A DNA stretch of 64,000 nt from Streptomyces sp. NBC_00510 (GTDB lineage: Bacteria > Actinomycetota > Actinomycetes > Streptomycetales > Streptomycetaceae). Within the stretch, counting starts at the first letter, position 1. Each line of letters starts with the position of its first letter. This document shows positions 26,702-35,720 of the stretch, one piece after another. The position numbers and the translations under genes are program-made. The notes under the pieces were generated by a model that was not told the DNA's origin, did not search any database, and saw only the letters and a program-made list of their open reading frames with translations. The stretch spans positions 1,178,001 through 1,242,000 of the forward strand of contig CP107851.1 of the NCBI GenBank assembly GCA_036013505.1, written 5' to 3'.

Positions 26702-28363
26702 ATGTCCATCCCCACCCCGACCGGCCCGTCCCTGGGCTGCTCCGGCCTCTCCTTCCGGTGGCCGGACGGCACACCCGTGGTCGACGGGCTCTCCCTCACC
26801 ATCGGCAGGGGCCGCACCGGGCTCGTCGGAGCCAACGGCACCGGAAAGTCCACCCTGTTGAAGCTGCTGGCCGGCCGGCTGCCCCCCACCCGGGGGTCGG
26901 TGACCGTCGGCGGCAGCCTCGCCTACCTGCCCCAGGACGTCACCCTCGACACCGCGCTCCGCGTCGACCAGGCCCTCGGCATCGCCGAACGGCGCGCCGC
27001 CCTGCGGGCCATCGAGGCGGGGGACGTCGGCGAGGAGCACTTCGAAACCGTCGGCGACGACTGGGACGTGGAGGAACGCGCCCTGGCGACCCTGGGCTCC
27101 CTCGGGCTCGGCGGCCTCGGACTGGACCGTACCGTCGGCCGGATGTCCGGCGGCGAGACCGTGCTGCTGCGCCTGGCCGCACTGCTGCTGCGCCGCCCCG
27201 ACGTCCTCCTGCTCGACGAACCCACCAACAACCTCGACCTCTTCGCGCGCCGCCGGCTCCACGAGACCGTCGGATCCTGGCGTTCCGGCGTCCTCGTCGT
27301 GGTCAGTCACGACCGCGAACTGCTGGAACGCGTGGACCGCGTCGCCGAACTGCGCGCGGGCTCCGTCACCTGGTACGGCGGGGCGTGGTCCGACTACGAG
27401 GGGACCGTGGCCGCCCAGCAGGAGACGGCCGGGCGCGCGCTCCGCGCCGCCGAGGCCGACGTGCGCCGCCAGCGCCGCGAACTGGAGGAGGCACGGATCG
27501 CGTCGGACCGCCGACGGCGGCACAGCCGGAAGATGGACGCCCAGCGCCGCGCCCCGCGGATCGTCGCAGGCGAACGCAAGCGTTCCGCGCAGGAGTCCGC
27601 CGACCGGCTCCGCGGCGTGCAGGAGGAACGGCTCGCCCAGGCGCGCGAACGCCGCGAGGCCGCCGCGGACGCGCTCCGCGACGACGCGGAGATCCGGGTC
27701 GACCTGCCGCACACCGCGGTCCCGGCGGGCCGCACCGTGCTCACCCTGCGGGGACTGCGGCCACGCTTCGGCAGGTTGCGCCAGGGCGACCTCCACGTCC
27801 ACGGGCCGGAACGCGTCGCGCTGGTCGGCCGCAACGGGGCCGGCAAGACGACACTGCTGCGCACCCTCACCGGTGAACTCGCCCCGCTGTCGGGCGAGGC
27901 GAGGACGCACGTGCCGCTGCGGTTCCTGCCGCAGCGCCTCGACGTCCTGGACGAGGAGCTGAGCGTGGCGGCGAACGTCGCCCGCGTGGCTCCCGGGGTG
28001 TCCGAGAACGAGATCCGCGCCCGGCTCGCGCGGTTCCTGTTCCGGGGTGCCCGCGCCGAACAGCCCGCGGGCACCCTCTCCGGCGGGGAGCGCTTCCGCG
28101 CCGCCCTGGCGGCGTCGATGCTCGCCACGCCGGCCCCGCAGCTGCTGATGCTGGACGAGCCCACCAACAACCTCGACATGGACAGCGTCCGTCAGCTGAC
28201 GACCGCCCTCGCGTCCTTCCGGGGCGCACTCGTCATCGCCGGCCACGACCTGCCGTTCCTGGAGTCGGTCGGGATCACGCGCTGGCTGCTCGTGGGCGAG
28301 GAACTCCACGAGACCACCGCCGAGGAGGTGCGCCACCTGTTGGAGGACGCCGGGGACGACTGA
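26702..28363 (+). CDS. ABC-F family ATP-binding protein (ribosome protection type)
   Basis: A 553-residue protein with two ABC domains and no membrane segments. First domain: Walker A GANGTGKST (about residue 41), signature MSGGETVLL, Walker B LLLDEPTNNLDL. A charged linker (about 235-325, RRQRRELEEARIASDRRRRHSRKMDAQRRAPR) follows, then the second domain with GRNGAGKTT, LSGGERFRA and LLMLDEPTNNLD. ABC-F proteins act on the ribosome E site; antibiotic-resistance members displace drugs. ATG 26702 has GAGGA upstream. Whether this is a resistance factor or a housekeeping one cannot be told from sequence alone. Confidence 0.92.
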   Translation: MSIPTPTGPSLGCSGLSFRWPDGTPVVDGLSLTIGRGRTGLVGANGTGKSTLLKLLAGRLPPTRGSVTVGGSLAYLPQDVTLDTALRVDQALGIAERRAALRAIEAGDVGEEHFETVGDDWDVEERALATLGSLGLGGLGLDRTVGRMSGGETVLLRLAALLLRRPDVLLLDEPTNNLDLFARRRLHETVGSWRSGVLVVVSHDRELLERVDRVAELRAGSVTWYGGAWSDYEGTVAAQQETAGRALRAAEADVRRQRRELEEARIASDRRRRHSRKMDAQRRAPRIVAGERKRSAQESADRLRGVQEERLAQARERREAAADALRDDAEIRVDLPHTAVPAGRTVLTLRGLRPRFGRLRQGDLHVHGPERVALVGRNGAGKTTLLRTLTGELAPLSGEARTHVPLRFLPQRLDVLDEELSVAANVARVAPGVSENEIRARLARFLFRGARAEQPAGTLSGGERFRAALAASMLATPAPQLLMLDEPTNNLDMDSVRQLTTALASFRGALVIAGHDLPFLESVGITRWLLVGEELHETTAEEVRHLLEDAGDD

Positions 28364-28368
28364 CCGTG

Positions 28369-28396
28369 GGACCGCCCCGCTCGTGCGGGGCGGTCC
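28369..28396. terminator. bidirectional hairpin between ABC-F and amidase genes
   Basis: A 12-bp perfect stem (GGACCGCCCCGC with GCGGGGCGGTCC) and a TCGT tetraloop, placed between two convergent genes. No U-tract follows, which is usual for Streptomyces terminators. Confidence 0.8.
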
Positions 28397-28416
28397 GGTC
28401 CCACGCGCCGACGCCG

Positions 28417-29880
28417 TCAGCGCTCCGCGTCCGCCGCCCTCGGCGCCGGCACGGCGAGCGGACGGCGGCGCAGCAGGGTGGGGTTGACGGCGGACGGCGG
28501 CCTGCGCAGCCGGGTCGCCTGCTCGTAGTCGTGCGCGTAGCCGAGGAGCAGCGGCTCGGTCCACGCCCGTCCCAGGAAGGTGATGTTGAACGGGCGGCGG
28601 TTGGCCGCGAGGTAGCCCGCGGGCACGGTGACCGAGGGATAGCCCGCCTTGGCGCCGATGGACGAGCTGCCGCTGTTCACGAACAGCAGGGCGGTGACGG
28701 CGTGTTCGGCCATCAGGGCGTCGATGCGGTCCTTGCTCTCCTCCAGGTCCCGGGCCCGGGCCGCCTTGTACTCGACGGTGTCGGCGCTGTCCGGCCCGAG
28801 GTCCCTGGCCTGTGCGGCGAGCGCGAGCGTCTGCCCGAACTTCAGGGCGTCGTCCGCGTGGGCCTCGTTGTGGGCGATCACGTCGGCGAGGGTGCGCACC
28901 GGTGCGCCCTCGGGCAGCCGCGCCAGGTAGGCGTTCAGGTCGCGCTTGAACTCGTGGCTCAGCACCGGGGAGGCGACGTCGTACCGGCGGCGCGCCTCGA
29001 TGCCGAGGTCGACGAGTTCGGCGCCGCGTCGCGCCAGTGCGTCCAGGGCCGCGTCCCACAGGGCCCGTTCGTCCGTGCCGTCCTCGGGCGTCTGTTCCGC
29101 GACGACACCGATGCGCGCGCCGCGCAGGGCCTGCGGGGACAGGTCGGCGGTGAAGTCGTGGCCTTCGAGCGGGTTGCCGGCGGTGGCCGGGTCCTCGGGA
29201 TCGGTGCCGGTGAGGACGGTCAGCAGGGCGGCGGCGTCCGCGACGGTCCGTGTCATCGGGCCCGCGGTGTCCTGACTGGAGGCGATGGGCACGATGCCGG
29301 TGCGGCTGACGAGGCCCAGGGTGGGCTTCACCCCGACCCCGGACGTCGCCGACGCCGGGCTGAGGATGGACCCGTCCGTCTCGGTGCCGATGGTGACGGC
29401 GGCCAGTCCGGCCGCGGCGGCGACCCCCGAACCGGCGCTCGAGCCGCTCGGCGTCTCGCTCAGGTCGTACGGGTTGAGCACCTGACCGGCCAGCGAGCTG
29501 TAACCGCTGGGCATGCCGACGGTGAGGTAGTTGGCGAACTCCGTGAGGTTCGCCTTGCCGAGGATCACCGCACCCGCCTCGCGCAGCCGGGTCACCAGCG
29601 GGGCGTCCTGCGCGGGGTGGGAGTCGGCGAGCACCACCGAGCAGGCGGTGGTCGGCATGCCGAGGACGTCGACGTTGTCCTTCACGAGCACCGGTATGCC
29701 CAGCAGCGGCCCGCCGGCGTCGCCGCCCGCCCTGCGCGCGTCGGCCGCGGCGGCCTCCTCCAGGGCGGCGGGATTGACGCAGCGCACCGCGTTCAGGGCC
29801 GGTCCGCCGACGTCCAGCTCCTCGATGCGCCGCAGGTAGGCGTGGGTGAGGGAGACGCTCGTGATGCGCCCCGAGGCCAT
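28417..29880 (-). CDS. amidase signature family enzyme (N-terminal end disrupted)
   Basis: A 487-residue amidase from the internal ATG 29880. The catalytic set is visible: K67 in PVLVKDN, the SGSSAGSG loop near 145-152 and DGSIL with S171. It should hydrolyse an amide in the cytosol. The same frame stays open upstream to a stop at 30091 and continues a family-like sequence (EVATVAELTALMASGR) but contains no ATG, GTG or TTG. The expected start, ATG 30085, five bases after the phospholipase stop, is in another frame and would join this one if the C5 run at 30053-30057 had one base fewer. The protein is therefore either N-terminally truncated or a recent frameshift mutant. Confidence 0.8.
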   Translation of the reverse strand: MASGRITSVSLTHAYLRRIEELDVGGPALNAVRCVNPAALEEAAAADARRAGGDAGGPLLGIPVLVKDNVDVLGMPTTACSVVLADSHPAQDAPLVTRLREAGAVILGKANLTEFANYLTVGMPSGYSSLAGQVLNPYDLSETPSGSSAGSGVAAAAGLAAVTIGTETDGSILSPASATSGVGVKPTLGLVSRTGIVPIASSQDTAGPMTRTVADAAALLTVLTGTDPEDPATAGNPLEGHDFTADLSPQALRGARIGVVAEQTPEDGTDERALWDAALDALARRGAELVDLGIEARRRYDVASPVLSHEFKRDLNAYLARLPEGAPVRTLADVIAHNEAHADDALKFGQTLALAAQARDLGPDSADTVEYKAARARDLEESKDRIDALMAEHAVTALLFVNSGSSSIGAKAGYPSVTVPAGYLAANRRPFNITFLGRAWTEPLLLGYAHDYEQATRLRRPPSAVNPTLLRRRPLAVPAPRAADAER

Positions 29881-30090
29881 CAGGGCGGTCAGCTCGGCGA
29901 CCGTCGCGACCTCCAGGTCGGCGGGGAACGGTTCGTGCGGCGCCGCGTCGGCGGCGTCGGTCCGGCTGCCTGTCGTTGCCGGTTCGGGGCCGGTGTTGAC
30001 GTCGATGTCGCCCTCCAGGGTGAGCGGTGCGCTGACGCGCCCGGTGTCCGTACGCCCCCGCGGCCGTCTCGTGGGGCGACACCATGATGC

Positions 30091-31308
30091 TCACAGGAAG
30101 CGGCGGATGGGCGCGGTCGCCACCTCCTGGGCCCGCTCCAGTGAGGAACGGGTGCGCCACCGCGTGCCGTCGACGGGGTCGCTGCGCAGCAGGTCCTCGT
30201 CGAAGTGGGCGTCGAGGACGGACGTGAAGTTCTCGTCGAGCACCGCCAGCATCACCTCCTCGTCGTGGTCGAGGGAGCGGCGGTTGAAGTTGGTCGAGCC
30301 GATCAGGGTGGCGACCCCGTCCATGGTGATCACCTTGGCGTGCATCATGGTCGGCAGGTAGTGCCAGATCCGCACGCCGCAGTCGAGGAGCCGCTGGTAG
30401 TAGCGCTGCCCGGCCAGCTGGCAGACGCGCTTGTCGGTGTACGGGCCGGGCAGCAGGATCTCGACCTCCACCCCGCGCGCCGCCGCGTGGCAGAGCAGGC
30501 CGACGAAGTACGGGTCGGGCGCGAAGTACGCGGTCGCGAGCCGGATGCGCTGCTCCGCGGAGGCGATCACCACCCGGAGCAGGGTGCGCATGTCCTGCCA
30601 GCCGACGCTCGCCGAGCCCCGGACGACCTGGACGATCGCGCCTCCGCTCTGCTCGTGCTCGCCGAAGCGGTCACGGTCGTCGAACAGCCCGTTGCGCCGG
30701 CACTCCGCCCAGTTCTGCGCGAACGCCGCGGCCAGGCCGTCCACGGCCGGCCCGGTGACCCGGACGTGGGTGTCCCGCCATTCGCCGGGGTGCCGGGCGT
30801 CGCCGCACCACTCCTCGGCGATGCCGACGCCGCCGGTGAAGGCCACCTCGGCGTCGACCACCAGGACCTTGCGGTGGCAGCGGTGGTTCTGTTTGAACGG
30901 CGACAGCCGCACGGGCTTGCGGAACCAGGCGACGTCCACGCCGGCCCGGTCCATGCCGTCCAGCAGTTCCTGCTCGATCAGCCGCCCGCCGAAGCCGTCC
31001 AGCAGCAGCCGTACCCGCACCCCCTCCGCCGCCTTGGCGGCCAGCGCGTGCGCGAAGTCACGCGCGATCTGGCCGCGCCAGTAGACGAAGGTGGTCATGT
31101 CGACGGTGTGCTTCGCCGCGCGGATCGCGTCCAGCATCGCGGGGAAGATCTCGTCCCCGTTCCGCAGGGCCTGCAGGCAGTTGCCCTCGGTCGCGGCGAT
31201 GCCGATGAGCCGTTCCAGGCGGCGGCGCAGTTCCTGCTTGCGGTCGGCGACGGAGCGCTCCGGCCGGTCTCCGTCGGTGCGGTCGGTCTCCTCCAGCGAA
31301 GCGCCCAT
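30091..31308 (-). CDS. phospholipase D-like protein (cardiolipin synthase type)
   Basis: A 405-residue enzyme with two HKD motifs: H145-x-K147-x4-D152 in HRKVLVVD and H323-x-K325-x4-D330 in HAKVITMD followed by IGSTNFNRRSLDHDEE. This arrangement belongs to cardiolipin synthase-like phosphatidyltransferases that join or cut phosphodiesters via a phosphohistidine. The usual N-terminal membrane helices of ClsA are absent, so it may associate with the membrane peripherally like ClsB. It lies between DoxX and the amidase in a leftward gene row. Confidence 0.9.
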   Translation of the reverse strand: MGASLEETDRTDGDRPERSVADRKQELRRRLERLIGIAATEGNCLQALRNGDEIFPAMLDAIRAAKHTVDMTTFVYWRGQIARDFAHALAAKAAEGVRVRLLLDGFGGRLIEQELLDGMDRAGVDVAWFRKPVRLSPFKQNHRCHRKVLVVDAEVAFTGGVGIAEEWCGDARHPGEWRDTHVRVTGPAVDGLAAAFAQNWAECRRNGLFDDRDRFGEHEQSGGAIVQVVRGSASVGWQDMRTLLRVVIASAEQRIRLATAYFAPDPYFVGLLCHAAARGVEVEILLPGPYTDKRVCQLAGQRYYQRLLDCGVRIWHYLPTMMHAKVITMDGVATLIGSTNFNRRSLDHDEEVMLAVLDENFTSVLDAHFDEDLLRSDPVDGTRWRTRSSLERAQEVATAPIRRFL

Positions 31309-31413
31309 GCCGTCGTGCCCCCCGGTTCCGGTACCGCCGCGGCCCGTCCGGCCGCGGCGTCGCGTGGCGTACTCCAGCCGTATGCCCGGCCGGAGGCGGC
31401 TTATCCGGAGTGA

Positions 31414-31941
31414 CTACGCGTTCCCGTGGGACTCGGGGGACTCCCTCCTGCTCCTGCGCACCTTGGCGCGGCCGGCGAGCGGCACCGTCGCCGCGAGGAG
31501 TCCGGCCGCGAGCGCGGCCGCGCCCCAGGCGGGGGCCGGCCGCCAGCTCAGGCCGAGGACGTGGTCGAGCGACCACTCCCCCGGCCCGGTGAAGCCCAGG
31601 CACCCGGCGACCGCGCCGTAGAGGAACGGCACCTCGCAGCCGCCCTTCAGCGCCCAGAAGCCGCCCGGCGCCGTCGAGACGGCGGCCACCGTCATCGTCC
31701 CGACGACGACCGCGCACCCGCCGGGCGTCAGCAGTCCGGCCGCGACCGACGCCGCGCCCGTCAGCTCGGCCGCCCCGGCGACCAGGGCCATCCGCGGCCC
31801 GGGGACGATGCCGTAGCGCTCGAAGACGGCGCCGGTACCCGTCAGACCCGCTCCGCCGAACCAGCCGCGCAGCTTCTGCGTGGCATGGCCGAAGAGCAGG
31901 GCGGCGAGCAGCAGTCGGAGCAGCAGCAGCCCCATGCTCAT
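31414..31941 (-). CDS. DoxX family membrane protein
   Basis: A 175-residue four-helix membrane protein. The start LLLLRLLLAALLFGHATQKLRGWFGG and the GCAVVVGTMTVAAVSTAPGGFWALKGGCEVPFLYGAV stretch are typical of the DoxX family, linked to quinone or redox functions in membranes. A basic, charged C-terminal tail (GRAKVRRSRRESPESHG) should face the cytosol. It follows the amidohydrolase on the same strand by 55 bases. Confidence 0.85.
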   Translation of the reverse strand: MSMGLLLLRLLLAALLFGHATQKLRGWFGGAGLTGTGAVFERYGIVPGPRMALVAGAAELTGAASVAAGLLTPGGCAVVVGTMTVAAVSTAPGGFWALKGGCEVPFLYGAVAGCLGFTGPGEWSLDHVLGLSWRPAPAWGAAALAAGLLAATVPLAGRAKVRRSRRESPESHGNA

Positions 31942-31996
31942 CTCTCGGTTCTCCTTCGTGTCGCTCGTGTCACCCGTGCCGGCCGTGCCGTCGCTG

Positions 31997-33445
31997 TCAC
32001 CGGCCGTGCGTCGAGGCGCTGCGGTAGTCGGTGTACGTGTAGGGGTTGTCGAGCACCTTCGTCTCGGGGACGTCGGGGTTCATCCCCTTGCGCCACTCCT
32101 CCTCGCCCATGGCGGACCGCAGGTGGTCGACGGTCTCCTCGACCTCGCGCCGTACGGCGGCCAGGTCGACGCCGACCAGGCGGTGCTCGTGCTTGACGAC
32201 CCGTCCGTCGACGAGCACGGTGTGGACGTCGCCGCGCTGCGCCTGGAAGGCCACCTGGCCGTACGGGTTGAGCAGCGGGAAGGAGACCGGCGAGTGGTCG
32301 TTCTTCAGCAGGACGATGTCGGCCTTCTTGCCGGCCTCCAGGCTGCCCAGGTCCCGCTCGCGGCCGAGGGCCCGGGCCCCGCCGAGGGTGGCCCACTCCA
32401 CCACCTGGTCGGCGCGCAGGGCGCAGTGGGTGACGGTGTCGCCCTTGGCGTGCGCCTCCAGGTGCGCGCGGGCGCGGTCGGCGCCGAGGGTGGTGCGCAT
32501 GGCGGAGAACAGGTCGCCGCTCCACCACACGCTGGTGTCCATCGACAGGGAGACGGGGATGTCGTGCGAGCGGATGGCCCAGGTCGTCGGGTAGCCCTGG
32601 CCGGCGCTCTGTTCGCTCTCCGTCGACACCGAGACCGAGCCGCCGGTGGCCGCGATGCGGTGGTAGGAGTCGGCGCTGAGCGTCGAGGCGTGGACGTACA
32701 CGGTCTGCGGGGTCATGAAGCCGTTCTCGTACATGAGGCGGATGCCGTCGTCGTTGGTGGCGCCCCACACCCCGGCGTGGGTGGTGACGGCGACCCCCAG
32801 TTCGCGGGCCACCTCGAAGGCGGGCTTCTCGGGGAAGGCGGGGTCGCCCGTGACGTCGAAGGCGAGCTGGAACCCGAGCATGTCGTCGCCGTCGATGCGG
32901 CGGGCGACGAAGTCGCGGAACTCCGGCGCGGCGGTCCATTCCGCAGGGGCCTGCTGGATGTTGCCGTAGGCCAGGACGAAGCGGCCGGGCACGGACCGCA
33001 GGGCGTCCACGGCAGCGTCGGCGTGGTCCACGGTCTGCAGGCCGTGCGACCAGTCGACGACGGTGGTGACACCGGCGTCGAGGGCTTCCACGGCGGCGAG
33101 CCGGTTGCCGGCGTGGACGTCCTCGGGACGGAACTTCCTGCCGTGTTCCAGGTAGTACCAGACGAAGTACTGGGTGAGGGTCCAGTCGGCGCCGTAGCCG
33201 CGCATCGCGGTCTGCCACATGTGGCGGTGCGTGTCGATCATGCCCGGCATCACGATGCCGCCCGTGGCGTCGATCTCCGCCGTCCCGTCGGGGACCGCCA
33301 GTCGCGGACCGACCGCCGCGATCCGGTCGTCGACGACGAGCACGTCGGTGTCCACGAGGACCTCGCGCTCACGGTTGACGGGCAACACGGTCCCACCCCG
33401 CAGGACAATGGGCCGCCCCGGGGTAAATGCCTCGACCTTATCCAT
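31997..33445 (-). CDS. amidohydrolase family protein (chlorohydrolase/deaminase-like)
   Basis: A 482-residue metal-dependent hydrolase. The first metal motif is H73-R-H75 in GMIDTHRHMWQT; later ligands lie in VTTHAGVWG and in SLSMDTSVWWSG. The C-terminal LGSLEAGKKADIVLLKND strand is the usual cap of the AtzA/TrzN/cytosine-deaminase group, which removes amino or halogen groups from nitrogen heterocycles. ATG 33445 has GGGAG upstream. It is divergent from the CoA-transferase operon across a 260-base region containing an IclR-type operator, so both may be co-regulated. Confidence 0.9.
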   Translation of the reverse strand: MDKVEAFTPGRPIVLRGGTVLPVNREREVLVDTDVLVVDDRIAAVGPRLAVPDGTAEIDATGGIVMPGMIDTHRHMWQTAMRGYGADWTLTQYFVWYYLEHGRKFRPEDVHAGNRLAAVEALDAGVTTVVDWSHGLQTVDHADAAVDALRSVPGRFVLAYGNIQQAPAEWTAAPEFRDFVARRIDGDDMLGFQLAFDVTGDPAFPEKPAFEVARELGVAVTTHAGVWGATNDDGIRLMYENGFMTPQTVYVHASTLSADSYHRIAATGGSVSVSTESEQSAGQGYPTTWAIRSHDIPVSLSMDTSVWWSGDLFSAMRTTLGADRARAHLEAHAKGDTVTHCALRADQVVEWATLGGARALGRERDLGSLEAGKKADIVLLKNDHSPVSFPLLNPYGQVAFQAQRGDVHTVLVDGRVVKHEHRLVGVDLAAVRREVEETVDHLRSAMGEEEWRKGMNPDVPETKVLDNPYTYTDYRSASTHGR

Positions 33446-33659
33446 CGTTGAACTCCCTTGGCCGCTTGACGGACACAGGTACGCTATTCGGCCAATGGGT
33501 CGAGCGCTAGCCTCGCGACGCAGTTCGGAGTGCACACGCCCGCGGACGGACCCCGACCCTGTAGCAAAACGAGACACCGCAGTGCCGGCAGGCCTCTGAC
33601 CGGCCACTGCGGTGACGATCACCCTTGACGCCCCCGGCTTTCCGCAACAGAATCACATA

Positions 33660-33677
33660 GACGGACGGCTGTCCGTC
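33660..33677. promoter_or_regulatory. IclR-type operator upstream of the CoA-transferase operon
   Basis: GACGGAC-GGCT-GTCCGTC is a perfect 7-bp inverted repeat 28 bases before the CoA-transferase start. The same ACGGAC-N4-GTCCG pattern stands before the IclR gene (37596-37611). Binding by that IclR protein is inferred from this match. Confidence 0.7.
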
Positions 33678-33704
33678 CTGCGGTCAGATGAAAGGTGACA
33701 CTGG

Positions 33705-34895
33705 ATGTCAGAGAGCACCGCGCCTGCGCGACCGGGCCCGGCGGGCCCGCTGTCCGGGCTGCTGGTGGCCGACTTCTCCCGCATCCTCGCCGGGCCCTAC
33801 GCCACGATGCTGCTGGCGGACCTCGGTGCGGACGTCGTCAAGGTCGAGGGCCCGCGCGGGGACGACACCCGCAGCTGGACGCCCCCGGTGCGCGGCGAGG
33901 TGTCCACCTACTACCTCGGCATCAACCGCGGGAAGCGTTCCATCGCACTCGACCTGCACGACGAGGCCGACCTGGAGGCGGCGCGCGAACTCGCGCACCG
34001 GGCGGACGTCGTCATCGAGAACTTCCGGCCCGGCGGCCTGGTCAAGTACGGGCTGGACTACGCGTCGGTGCGGACCGGGAACCCGGCCGTCGTCTACGCC
34101 TCCATCAGCGGTTTCGGTTCCGGCGCCGGGCGCAAGGTGCCCGGCTACGACCTGATGGTGCAGGCCGTCTCCGGGCTGATGAGCCTCACCGGGGAGCCCG
34201 ACGGCCCGCCGTACCGGGCCGGGATCTCGGTCTTCGACGTCATGGCGGGCAACCACGCGGCCATCGGCATCCTCGCCGCGCTGCGGCACCGCGACGCCAC
34301 CGGCGAGGGCCAGCACGTCGAGGTCAACCTGCTGTCGTCGGCGCTGACCGGACTGGTCAACCACAGCTCGGCCTACGTGGCAGGGGGTGCGGTCCCGTAC
34401 AGGATGGGCAACGCGCACCCGAGCGTGTTCCCCTACGAGCCCTTCCCCACGGCCGACAACGACCTGATCGTGACCGCCGCCAACGACGGCCAGTTCCGCA
34501 AGCTGTGCGAGGTCCTCGGCATCCCCGGGGTCCCCGACGACCCGCGCTTCGCGCGCAACGCCGACCGCACCGCGAACCGGGAGGAGCTGCGGCCGCTGCT
34601 CGTGGAGCAACTGGCCAAGCGCGGCGCGAACGAATGGTTCGAGCTGCTGGTCGAGGCCGGTGTGCCGAGCGGGCCGATCAACACCATCGACGGCGGCTTC
34701 GCCATGGCCGAGCGGTTCGGCCTGGACCCGGTCGTCACCGTCGGCGAGGGTGATCGCGCGGTGCCCACGACCCGCCACCCTGTCACCTTCTCGGCCACTC
34801 CCGCCGTGTACCGGCTGCCGCCGCCCGAACTCGACGAGCACGGCGCCGAACTGCGCGCATGGCTGGCCCAGGACGCGGAGGACACCCGTGACTGA
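33705..34895 (+). CDS. CaiB/BaiF family CoA-transferase
   Basis: A 396-residue class III CoA-transferase moving CoA between carboxylic acids. The start PLSGLLVADFSRILAGPYATMLLADLGADVVKVEGP and the catalytic Asp (about D149 in PGYDLMVQA) are diagnostic, with GISVFDVMAGNHAAIGILAALRHRD following. It opens an operon with a citryl-CoA lyase-like protein and an intradiol dioxygenase. It should activate an organic acid formed during breakdown of an aromatic or N-heterocyclic compound; which acid is unknown. Confidence 0.93.
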   Translation: MSESTAPARPGPAGPLSGLLVADFSRILAGPYATMLLADLGADVVKVEGPRGDDTRSWTPPVRGEVSTYYLGINRGKRSIALDLHDEADLEAARELAHRADVVIENFRPGGLVKYGLDYASVRTGNPAVVYASISGFGSGAGRKVPGYDLMVQAVSGLMSLTGEPDGPPYRAGISVFDVMAGNHAAIGILAALRHRDATGEGQHVEVNLLSSALTGLVNHSSAYVAGGAVPYRMGNAHPSVFPYEPFPTADNDLIVTAANDGQFRKLCEVLGIPGVPDDPRFARNADRTANREELRPLLVEQLAKRGANEWFELLVEAGVPSGPINTIDGGFAMAERFGLDPVVTVGEGDRAVPTTRHPVTFSATPAVYRLPPPELDEHGAELRAWLAQDAEDTRD

Positions 34896-35718
34896 CCCGT
34901 CCGCGTCCGGCGGCTACCCCACCGCGCTGGGCGCCTCGGACCGCAAGAGCATCACCCTGCTCGGCCAGGACCTCGCCGAGGACATCATGGGCACGGTCGG
35001 CTTCGGCGAACTCGCCTTCTGGCTGGCGACGCAGCGCCGGCCGAGCCGCGGCGAGACCCGGGTCTTCGAAGCCGTGCTCGCGGCCCTGGCCGACCACGGC
35101 TTCACACCCACGGCCATCGTCACCCGGCTGACGTACCTGTCCGCGCCGGACTCCGTCCAGGGCGCGCTCGCCGCGGGGCTGCTCGGCGGCGGCTCGCGCT
35201 TCCTCGGCGTCACCGAGGACACCGGGACGTTCCTGCACGAGGCCCTCGCCGCACACGGCGAACCGCCCCACGACGACTCCGGCTGGGACGAACTGGCGCT
35301 GCGCCTGGTGCGCGAGCAGCGGGCGGCCGGCCGCTTCGTCCCGGGCCTCGGCCACCACGTGCACAAGGACGGTGACCCGCGCACGCCCCGGCTGATGGCC
35401 ATCGCCGCCGAGGAGGGCCTGTTCGGCCCGCACCTGTCGCTGTTCGCGGCCATCGGCCGCGTGCACCCCGAGGTCCTGCGCAGGACCCTGCCGCTCAACG
35501 GCGCCGGCGTGTGCGGAGCCGCACTCGCCGACCTCGGGCTGCCGCTGCCGCTGCTGCGCGGCTTCGCCCTGCTCGCGCGCACCGCCGGGCTCATCGGCCA
35601 GCTCGCCGAGGAGATGCGCGATCCGGTCGCGAACGACATCTTCCTCTCCGTCGACCTGAACAACCGGCCCGTCCCGCCGCGGCCGGACACCGAATCCGCA
35701 GGGAACACCAAGGAGTGA
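34888..35718 (+). CDS. citryl-CoA lyase / citrate synthase-like protein
   Basis: A 276-residue member of the citrate synthase superfamily, shorter than true citrate synthase (about 370-430). The active-site histidine motif FVPGLGHHVHKDGDPRTPRL and the LNGAGVCGAALADLGLP segment are present. Such short members, often next to CaiB genes, are annotated as citryl-CoA lyases and probably split a CoA-thioester into acetyl-CoA and a keto acid. The GTG start overlaps the previous gene by 8 bases. In this operon it would take the CoA ester made by the neighbouring transferase. Confidence 0.85.
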   Translation: MTDPSASGGYPTALGASDRKSITLLGQDLAEDIMGTVGFGELAFWLATQRRPSRGETRVFEAVLAALADHGFTPTAIVTRLTYLSAPDSVQGALAAGLLGGGSRFLGVTEDTGTFLHEALAAHGEPPHDDSGWDELALRLVREQRAAGRFVPGLGHHVHKDGDPRTPRLMAIAAEEGLFGPHLSLFAAIGRVHPEVLRRTLPLNGAGVCGAALADLGLPLPLLRGFALLARTAGLIGQLAEEMRDPVANDIFLSVDLNNRPVPPRPDTESAGNTKE

Positions 35719-35720
35719 CC

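Noticed and set aside
26321..30160. Very long open frame on the minus strand across the ABC-F and amidase genes
   Set aside because: It is a GC-rich shadow of two real genes in other frames; its translation is Arg/Gly/Pro low-complexity without domains.
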